From the NCBI GenBank assembly GCA_015680685.1, contig MNCI01024352.1, positions 573,319 through 637,318 of the forward strand: 64,000 nt of DNA, given 5' to 3'. This DNA is from Gnetum montanum (taxonomy: Eukaryota; Streptophyta; Gnetopsida; Gnetales; Gnetaceae). Below the pieces are notes generated by a model. The model searched no databases and was not told the DNA's origin. It saw only the letters and a program-made list of their open reading frames with translations. Shown here piece after piece: positions 55,895-64,000 of this stretch (its first letter is position 1; every line of letters begins with the position of its first letter). The position numbers were made by a program, and so were the translations under genes.

Positions 55895-57208
55895 CTAGAT
55901 GTAGTACCGCTTCAGGTATATATGGTTCACGGGATTTGATAACTCGTTGCCGTTGATATCTGCTAGCTTGAATGCACCGTTGCCATACATGTCGGCTATT
56001 AAGAAAGGGCCCTCCCAGTTTGCAGAGAATTTGCCTATTGGTTCACGAATGACCTTGATAACCAAATCTCCTTTCTCGATTGAACATTGTTGAAGATTAT
56101 GATGGTGCTTCTGCCTCTGCTTATCTTGATACTTTTTGATGGTATCAAGCATTTGTATTCGCTTCTCCTCTACTGAGTCCAAATCCATGATCCGAGACTC
56201 GGTGTGTTGAGCGTCATTTATAATCGTGGAGAGGACCATCCGCAGAGAAGGAACTTGTAATTCGAGGGGCAGCACCACCTCAGATCCATAGACTAGGCTA
56301 TAGGGTGTATTGTCTGTAACTGTTCTACATGTGGTACGATACGCCCATAGCACGTAGAGAATCTTTTCATGCTATCGTCTTTTGTTACTGCTGAGCATTT
56401 TCTTGAGAAAATTGATAATCACCTAATTCGTTGCTTTAGCTTGATGATTTGCTTGCGGGTAATAAGGCAAGGAAAAAGATTGTTTGATACCAAGGCTAGC
56501 ACAAAAAGATTTGGTTTCCACACTGCTAAATTGTGGCCCATTATCGGTCACGATAGTCATCGGGAGGCCAAATCTAGTTACGATGTTGTCCAAAATGAAA
56601 TGGCAGACCTGTTGAGATGTGATCTTTTGCAAAGGGATGGCGTCAACCCACTTCATGAAATACTCGGTAGCAGTGATTATGAAGCTGTGTCTGGCGGAAG
56701 ATTTTGGTGTGATAGGCCCTATAATGTCTAATCCCCATCGTTGGAAGGGCCATGTAATCTGAGTCGTGTGTAGTTCCGTAGGCGACACATGTATAAGGTT
56801 TGCATAACGCTGACACGTGTCACAGATTTTAACCTTTGTAAGATAGTCTTTTTCCATATATGGCCAATAATACCCTAAGCGATGGATTTTAGTGGCTATG
56901 GCCCATGGGGCTACGTGTCCTCTGCATAGTCCTTCATGAACTTCATTGACTATACGTTGTGCTTGGTCTTTGTTAACACAAGTAAGCAATACTCCATCGA
57001 AAGAGCGTCTACAAAGGGTACTATCTCCTATGATGATGTATTGCCTAGCTCGCTTGCGAATTGCATCTTTTTGTGCACATGTTAGCTCGTGTGGTGGTTC
57101 GCCATGCAGGAGGTAAGTTTTAATGTTGTCGTACCATTCTGGCGTTTCATTCGCGAGCAGTGAAAATATTTGCACTGTTTGAATGACAAGATCTGCACAC
57201 TCTGTCAT
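55895..57208 (-). pseudogene. Tat element integrase, decayed
   Basis: Two frames, 57208-56423 and 56353-55895, cover the domain. The zinc finger reads VHEGLCRGHVA and then CDTCQRYA. The first catalytic Asp lies in RWGLDIIGP and the second in VTDNGPQFSS. The third position reads YPQANHQAKATN, with Lys replacing the catalytic Glu. The C-terminal half keeps AYRTTCRTVTDNTPYSLVYG and a W-E-G-P-F-L-I block. One stop separates the frames. Insertion activity is lost. Confidence 0.85.
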
Positions 57209-57322
57209 TAAGGAGGGAGAAGTGTCAAACAGCTATGGTGACACATTTAATGCTAATGTAGCTAGTGCATCGGCTAACGTGTTGTCATTTTGAGGCACGT
57301 GTTGGGCATCGGTTACTGTGAA

Positions 57323-58157
57323 CTACTTTAGAAGATCTTTAGCCATATCACAGTAGAGCTGTAAATGTGCAGCCTTGCAGGCGTAGACTCCTGTGATTTG
57401 ATTTATAACGAGCATCGAATCACCCCTAATCACCAGGTGTTGAACGTTAAGCTCTTTGGCTGTTAAGAATCCCCTAAGGAGCCCCTCGTACTCTGGCATG
57501 TTTTTCGTACAAGGGAAGGTCAAGCGGTAGGCGTGCAGACGTACATCCTGAGGTGACAGCTTAATGATCGTGGTGGCACTACCACCTCTAGCAGTTGAAG
57601 CTCCATCAAAATGTAATGTTGCTTCGAGGCCCGTTAGAACAGGGCTTAGACTATGTATATGTTTGTCGGGAAATTCAGGCTCTATCGTCACTTGACTGTC
57701 AATAGGTGATGTCATTAGTTGGTTGGCTATCGCTTGGCCTTTTGTGGAAGATTGGCCAATGTAATGTAGATCGAATTCTGCCGTGATAGCTTTCCAACGA
57801 GCTATCCTACTACTTTCATATAGGTTGTGTGTAATAGCTCTGAGGATGTTATTCTTACAGATTATATTGACTTTGCTACGGAAGAGATAGTGTCTGCACT
57901 TTTTGAGCGCAAATACTAACGCTAAACAATTACACTCTACTTCATTATACCTCGTTTCATATGCACATAGAGCATGACTCAAGTAGTAGATAGGTACTTC
58001 TGACCCATCACCTCTCTTTTGATAGAGTAATGTAGCTAGGGCTACGTCTGAGGTTGCGAGGTAAATGTAGAATGGCTGATCCCTTTGTGGTGGGAATATT
58101 GTTGGCGAGCGTTAAAGTTCTTGTTTCAAGTTGTCAAACGCATGCTGACAATCGTCT
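57323..58157 (-). pseudogene. Tat element tandem RNase H domains, decayed
   Basis: The first (ancestral gypsy-type) RNase H runs from about 58080 with PFYIYLATSD and continues as SHALCAYETRYNEVECNCLALV and KKCRHYLF. The second, archaeal-like RNase H starts near 57610 with LHFDGASTARGGS, then MPEYEGLLRGF and VIRGDSMLVINQ, so its D-E-D acidic residues are all present. The first copy has lost its T-D-H-type motif (it reads CKNN). Removal of the RNA strand would be the role. Confidence 0.8.
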
Positions 58158-58159
58158 GT

Positions 58160-59362
58160 TCATTTGAAATTAACCCCCTTTTTAAGAAGATGCTGCATAG
58201 GGTGTAATTTATCTGTTAATCTCGAGATGAACCACCTGATAAACTGTAATCGCCCTTGCAACCTGTGTAATTGCTTGAGATTTGTAGGGGGTGTCAACTC
58301 AACAATGGCCTTGACCTTGTCAGGGTCTACTCGTATGCTAGTTTTCGACATCACAAACCCTAGCATGCATTCGATTTTGACTCCGAATACGCACTTCTTT
58401 GGGTTGAGCCGAAGGTCGTATTTAGAGCATCTTTTAAGGACTAACTCTAGGTCCTCTGAATGATTTTCCAACCTTACAGACTTAACAGCTATATCTTCAA
58501 CATAATCATTCAGTCTTCCTAGGAGATAATCACTAAAGATGTACATCATAGCTCATTGATACGTAGCTCCAGCATTTTTTAAACCAAAAGGCATCATAGT
58601 ATAATAAAAGGTCCCCCAGGGTGTCATGAATGTTGTGGTCAACTAGTGTTCTGGGTTGATGTGAATCTGATTATAGCCTGAAAAGCCATCCATGAAGGAT
58701 AAAAGCGCATGCCCAGTGGTTGTATCTACTAGTTGGTCAATACTCAGTAGCAGGAAATTGTCCTTGATTATGGCTTTGTTCAAGTCCCAGAAGTCTATGC
58801 AGATGCGTATCCCTTCGGTCTTCTTAGGGACAACTACAATGTTAGATACCCAGTCTGAGTAATCGACCGCGCGGATGAAACCAGCCTGGTACAGTTTAGT
58901 GATCTCATCACGTACTGCTAGCGCGACTTCTGGCTTAATTTTTCGTGCTTTTTGTCTAATTTCTTTAGTATGGGGGTCTAGAATTATGTTGTGTTGTATT
59001 AGCCTTGGATCTAGTCTTAGCATATCTTCATATGACCATGCGAATATTGTGCCGTTATTCTGGAGCACCTGTTTTATATTGTCATGTGCCTTTTGGTCCA
59101 GTAAAGAACTAACCTTAAGAGTTTTGTTCTCACCTTTATGCGTAACCATAGGGACCTCGTGGAGGGTGTCTTCGGTTACATCTCCAGCCTCCAGATCTAG
59201 TGTGCGTGTCCATTGTTCTGGCCAGTTTAGAGACGTTTCCGACGTGGCTATGGTTGCGTCATTAAGGGAAAGGTTAGTTTCTAGTAATGTGAGATCAAAT
59301 TGTCTAACGATTCCCCCATGTGGGCCTGTTAAGGCTAGGGGTGCAGATAAAGTTGCGTCCAT
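58160..59362 (-). pseudogene. Tat element reverse transcriptase, decayed
   Basis: The frame 59362-58643 holds the connection from protease, then AGFIRAVDYSDWVSNIVVVP, GIRICIDFWDLNKA and SFMDGFSGYNQIHI. A stop at 58643-58645 precedes TPWGTFYYTMMPFGLKNAGATYQ. The next frame (58549-58160) begins with the catalytic region, which reads YVEDIAV, so the first Asp of Y-x-D-D is Glu. LNPKKCVFGV follows. Stops at Gln/Trp codons look like cytosine-deamination changes. Confidence 0.85.
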
Positions 59363-59400
59363 TTGCCAACTATCCTACAAAATTGCCAAATATGAAAGTG

Positions 59401-59836
59401 ATTAGGAAAATGCTAAGTTAAATGCCGCAAGTATTAGCGTATGACGCTTGGTGTAGTTTCAAAAGGTATGGTATGACATTACCAAGCGTGAAGAGCTAAC
59501 TGAATTTTGAATACTGTGAACAACCTGTAATTAATGTGACCCAATTATGAAGTGATAAGGTGTAGTAGTTTAAGGTCGTTTCGGACTGTAATGCATGCGA
59601 TATCTATCGCATTAATGCCCTGATCTTCGGGTTCCAGCTCATGCTGATACTAGCGTTTGGGCAAGTCCTGCTTTAATCGGGCGTCAAGTCGGTTAGTTTT
59701 GCATATTATTAGTAGGCAGTTCTTATCAAAAACAGGCTGTTGGCTATTGCGAATTCGAATTCAGTTGTCGCAGAGAGAGAGAGAAAGAGCAAAAGATAGC
59801 AGTGTGTTATTTGTGAAGGTTTACAAAACTGTAACT
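59401..59836 (+). promoter_or_regulatory. Likely promoter and 5' UTR of the 59837 gene
   Basis: It lies between the divergent starts of the Tat pol (minus) and the FCP1-like gene (plus). It contains a CT/GA-rich run (GAGAGAGAGAAAGAGC near 59775-59790) about 50 bases before the ATG, common in plant 5' UTRs. No clear TATA box was chosen. Confidence 0.35.
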
Positions 59837-62800
59837 ATGGCACCGAAGGTGAGAGGAAAGAATGCCAAATTGGTGAAAATTGATGAAGTGCAGGGGAGTC
59901 TGCAGCGCACTTCGTAGGCCTTGGTCGAAGTACGAGATGTTACTCCCCTGAATTGGTAGGCCATCTCTCACTTATTCGCATTACTTTCGATGATATATTT
60001 TTTTTTGTTCTTTTGAGTTATCTCCGTAAATTAGAGTTTTGGGATATAGACCTTGTATTAAAACAAGGGTTTAGATAGCGGTATTGCGTCTATCGCCATT
60101 TTCTAAGACAAACCTTGCACTGTTGCAAGGGTTTAAGCGATTTTAGCTACGTGGCTAAAGCGTAATCTATAGTTTTCCTATGCATGCAATGAAATCTAGA
60201 TTTAGATTTTTGTCTGATGGTAATGTGTTTATGTTCTATACAGTATAATGGTGAAACCTATCCTAATTTTTTTGGACATAGTCGGGGTTTTGTGTTGTAT
60301 AAACCCTCCCGCAGCCATTGTTCCTCCCCCTCAAACTCACCTATAGGGGAAAGCAATATGGTTCTGGAAGGGTGCGCTAGAGTTCTTGCAGTTTTTGTTG
60401 CGTAACTACAACATCATTGTTTGGTCACATTTGTCAGGTGATGTGGCTGCAGCCATTTTGAAAATTTTTTTAGTCAGTTCTACACAGGGCGTTTTGGCTT
60501 TCCTGACAGACGGAGCTCTTTATACTGGTCGACCTCAAGACCACGAACTTAGCGCTAAAGGATTGAGGCGTTTAAGTTGGATCTAGGAGATGCCTAGATT
60601 TAGCTGTTATCATTCCTATAACACTTTGTTCGTAGCCCGTCATGTTTCAACCTACTTTCATAATCCACTGGGCACAGTGTATTACTCAGGCGGGTAAGTC
60701 GTTTTACTTGTGGTGATGTTAATGTGTTTTCTAATGTTTGAGCTTGTAGAGCGTAGGATAGTAATGCGCTATATGATACAGGTTCTTCATCAACGAAAAT
60801 GGATTATTGGGCAACAATGATACATTGTCTCTGATCGAAAGGGTGATAAATGAGTTTACATCTACTAGTAACGTATGCGCCGGTGTCATAGGGAAAATGG
60901 CTTTCGAGATTCCTGAGTATCCCACCAGTTACTCTGATTCTTTCAAGAATTGTCAGAGCCTCGGATGGTTACATGAGGAATGGACTTTGAACCCGCCCCT
61001 CACCCTCGCGGACGTGCAAAGGAAGCTTCCTCCATTTCCTTTGCCATTCGGACCTGGTAAGGTTTCGTCGTTACAATTAGTTATAGGATATTATTGTTTG
61101 AAATGTTGTATAACATTGTCTTTTCTATCTTGACTTGTGTTATTAGTTAGGGAATCTTGGGAAGTTACCATCATGATTTTCGATCGTGAGGCGAATACCC
61201 TCCTCTTTCGTTATGGTGACATAAAGGAAGCACAACGCTGGCTCGGCCACGCGGCGGCCTCAGCTGCGCTGGTTACTAAGCTACGGGAGGCGAGGCTGAT
61301 GCATTTGTTCCTGGCTGTAACCCTCAATGTTCCCGCAAGTGAAATGCTAACCCTGGTTAACTCCTTTAGCGAGGGGGGTGAACATTTTTGCACGCGTGTG
61401 CGTAACGTGCATGTACATTTTAACATTGACGCTCAGCTATTTATTGATCTTTTCAGTGTCCCCTCCGATGGTCTTCCCATAGAAGAAAAGTCGAGGAGAA
61501 GCCTCAAATGTCAAGAAGAGCTGGAGGAGTGGTTGGGGATTAAGAAGGACACGAAGGGGATTCCTTGTGAAAAGATTGAGTTGGAGGTTGCCAAGACCAT
61601 TTATCCCCTCTTCCGAGCCTGGGCCTTCCCCAGAACACTCTCGCAGGGGAAGTTCTTCACCATAGAACAGGCCTGTATCATGCGAGAGGTGATAGAGGAA
61701 GGGACCCAATTCGACTGGGCAAGCTATTTCATCGAAGGGTTATGCACTGAAATGATCAGGCTCTGCCAAAAGCTCGAGTCCTGTTTCAGTGTGCACTTCA
61801 CCTTTTTCATAGCTTGGCTCTGGCATTTTGATGAATTTTTGGTGGTCTAGAGGAATGGGGTCTGGGTGCAACAGGACCGAGACTAGTTATCCAGACCCTG
61901 GATCTCCCACCTCTTTGGCATTACCCAGTCACCGGATCCTCCAGAGGGAATTGGAGAGTCATTTTCTATTACAACTAGGAATGTGGCGGCACCTTGAACG
62001 TGAGGCTATGATAGTGTAGGTGGGGCACTTCCCTCTTACACCGGTGATGCGTTACGGGGGAAGCACCTGGCGGTAGAAATAGTGGATACTTTGGTTCAGC
62101 GTAAAAGGCCTCGTCTAACCGAGGCGCCTGTGGAGCCAGCAGGTGGCGAGGTAGAACTGTACAAGTTAGGTTTCAGCGGAGTAAACTTCCACTGGTAAGT
62201 GAGAGGATATAGTAAAAGTTATGGTAATTGTTGTATTACGCAACTTATTCAAGGTGTTTTGAATTATTTAAGTGTATTATATGGCATGAACAGGGAGACC
62301 TACAGAGCGGTTGACCCCTGAGACAGGGGCGGTGGTGTTACGGCATGGGGAAGGGGCCCCAGTTTTGGAAGAGGAGGCCCTAGTTATTAGAGTAAGTGAC
62401 ACACAAACCCTTGTGTGCGAAGAGAGAGTGGAGGTGGAGAGCGTTGACGCACTTCCCACTGGGATAGGAAGAGGTAATCAATCTATTAAAATATTTAAGA
62501 GATCCTATTATTAGTCACAATTTTTGACTTAATTATACCACAGATGAACAAGGTGATTCCCCATCCACCGTTGTAAGCAGAGTGTGGGGCGAATTCCCTG
62601 ATAAATTTTCCTTTATGGAAGGCATCGTTGGTGATATGATCGAGCGCCTAGAACGCGTTGATCCCGGGGCTGGTATGTTGCGGCTATTGTATGCTTATTT
62701 TGTTATAAGGTTACAGTGCTTAATTACGTTTGATCTAATATTTTTCATTAGGAGCTCACCTTTGATGGGACTCTATGGAGCCCATTGACCTGGACACCAT

Positions 62801-63881
62801 CAAAATCTCATCGGAACCAACGGTCGTGCCACGCAACATTTACGAAGAAATGCGTAGATGTGTGTTACGTTCGACCCGCTCCTTGTGGGAAAGTCAAAAT
62901 GCCAATGAAGACCTCTGGAAGAAGCTGCAGAGATCAGAGAAGGAAAGGAAGTCTCTGACAAGAGAGGTCGGAGACTTAAGGTCACGATGTGAATTCCTGC
63001 AAGCTTGAGGAACAGGTGAAGAGGACTGGCAGAAAGCTATCATTGACTACACTCGCTACTAGACTGTAGTCAGAAACAACGTACAAACCAGTCATGAACT
63101 AGTCGAGCAAAGGATGCAGATGGAGCTCTTGGCCCAGAAGAATCAAGACTGGAAGGACTTTTGTGCAAGTGTCCAAGAGTGGGGGCAGAATCAGAAAGAT
63201 CATAAGCATTTGTATAAGCGAGAAAGTATCGCTTACCGTCAGCATTATCGAGATTCTACAGTTGAAGCTCAATCCTTGCGATTGTTCCTCGATGTCATTG
63301 GTGCGTCTGAGGCCTTCGAGAAGTTCCAGGAGCAGGTGATGGTGAGCGCATCTCCGGAAAGAGAAATTACTCTTCCCAGGGGAGAGACCACAGTCCCTAC
63401 CTTCTTCCTCGAACCACCTCGGTGGACTATTGTGGAGAAGGGGAAGGTTAAGGCTGGAACTAATTTGGGGAATGGGGTTTGGTCTGAGTTGACCAAGGAC
63501 GAGATTATGCAATGTCTGTGGGTCAGCTTAGATCAACTCCCCTTTGCTGCGGATGCAGGGCCATCGCAAGTAAGTTTTAGTGTTATTGAATTTAAATTTT
63601 CTAAATTGTCCTATCATGGCTTTTGCTTATATACTTGTTGTATGTAGTTATAAGAAATGAACAAAGAAGGTGAACAGGATGAGGCGTATGTTCAGGGAGG
63701 AGAGCGTAATGGCGCAGATTGTCATCTTGGGGAGCAAGTTTTAGTGGAAGAACCCTGTGAAGATGATGTTCCTCATGAGGGAATACTTCCTAAAAGGGAC
63801 GGCCCGTATGAAGACGATTTTCTAGGCTTGAAAGCAGAGTTAAGGGATACAGGAGACAGTGGTGCTAGAGGGGATGCGTAA
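59837..63881 (+). pseudogene. Broken multi-exon gene: FCP1/SCP-like HAD domain, retroelement-ORF-like domain and coiled coils
   Basis: Exons joined by GT-AG introns can be followed: 59837-59954, about 60243-60691, 60781-61056, 61147-62194, 62294-62473, 62544-62672, 62752-63569 and about 63648-63881. Phases agree across most junctions. The protein starts MAPKVRGKN. The second exon opens PILIFLDIVGVLCC, then GALEFLQFLLRNYNIIVWS, then YNTLFVARHVSTYF and NDTLSLIERVINEF. That is the motif order of FCP1/SCP phosphatases, but the second Asp of D-x-D and the later acidic motif are absent. Exon 4 (VRNVHVHFNIDAQLFIDLF, then EEGTQFDWASYFIEGL) resembles domains of plant retroelement extra ORFs. 62775-63300 is coiled coil, and the end is acidic. 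Stops at 59915, 60307, 60582, 61848, 62761 and 63006, plus a frame problem at exon 5, make it non-functional as read. The FCP1 assignment is by motif only. Confidence 0.55.
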
Positions 63882-64000
63882 TTATGATTACGCATGATTT
63901 TATTTATGAGATGGAACAAAGAAAATATGAATTTTGACATGATTAATCATGAAATTATCTCGATGGTTTTTAATTTTATGTTTTTATTTATATAAAGCGT
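63882..64000. other. 3' flank of the FCP1-like gene
   Basis: AT-rich sequence directly follows the final stop and probably includes the 3' UTR. The window ends here. Confidence 0.4.

Larger units (their letters stand above)
55895..59400 (-). mobile_element. Tat-lineage LTR retrotransposon pol region
   Basis: The order on the minus strand is reverse transcriptase, RNase H, a second RNase H, then integrase, the dual RNase H layout of Tat-type gypsy elements. No gag or protease lies upstream within the window, and a plus-strand gene occupies that side instead. CpG content is higher and stops are fewer than in A, B or the Helitron, so this copy is younger. LTRs were not delimited. Confidence 0.75.

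Noticed and set aside
56369-56731. 120-aa plus-strand ORF
   Set aside because: Antisense shadow of the Tat integrase.

Overview
The window looks like nuclear DNA of a seed plant with a large, repeat-filled genome. It is AT-rich, most of it is old nested transposable elements, and only two genes look intact. A gymnosperm fits this layout, but nothing in the sequence names the species.

Layout from left to right. 1-430 is a dispersed repeat. 3032-4843 is an intact single-exon gene for a plant-specific acidic protein of unknown function. 9467-18847 is element A, an Athila-like LTR retrotransposon on the minus strand that has gag and an env-like ORF but no pol. 19285-19500 is an L1-type LINE tail, 19960-20764 is a solo LTR of A's superfamily (D), and 20950-22130 is LINE reverse-transcriptase debris. 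22534-24511 is an intact two-exon DUF599 membrane-protein gene on the minus strand.

From about 25.7 to 48.6 kb lies a decayed Rep-helicase Helitron on the minus strand. Its helicase is split by two LTR elements. Element B (26993-40208) is a complete Athila-like element inserted just downstream of the Walker A motif. Element E (40503-44662) is a Tat-type gag element that has lost pol and most of its 3' LTR. The translated Helitron protein continues across both insertions, so the order of events is readable.

Further right come an AT-rich stretch with a tandem duplication of about 480 bp and tRNA-like (SINE-like) modules, a clean solo LTR with a perfect target duplication (51650-53228), an LTR plus primer-binding site of the A/B superfamily (53678-54562), and a Tat-lineage pol on the minus strand (55895-59362) with two RNase H domains and a minisatellite just past its 3' end. 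59837-63881 holds a broken multi-exon plus-strand gene. Its N-terminal region resembles an FCP1/SCP-type HAD phosphatase without its catalytic residues, followed by a retroelement-ORF-like domain and coiled coils. It runs antisense to the neighbouring Tat pol.

Three observations stand out. First, in elements A and B the env-like ORF is preceded by an internal TATA box embedded in short repeats that match that element's own LTR U3, although A and B use quite different U3 motifs. Second, the FCP1-like antisense gene lies beside the Tat pol, where the gag end of that element would be expected. Third, five single-N positions all sit at duplicated sequence; the 331-bp piece between two of them appears to be placed backwards, so it is an assembly error and not biology.

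All calls come from reading the sequence and translated motifs by eye; no database search was run.
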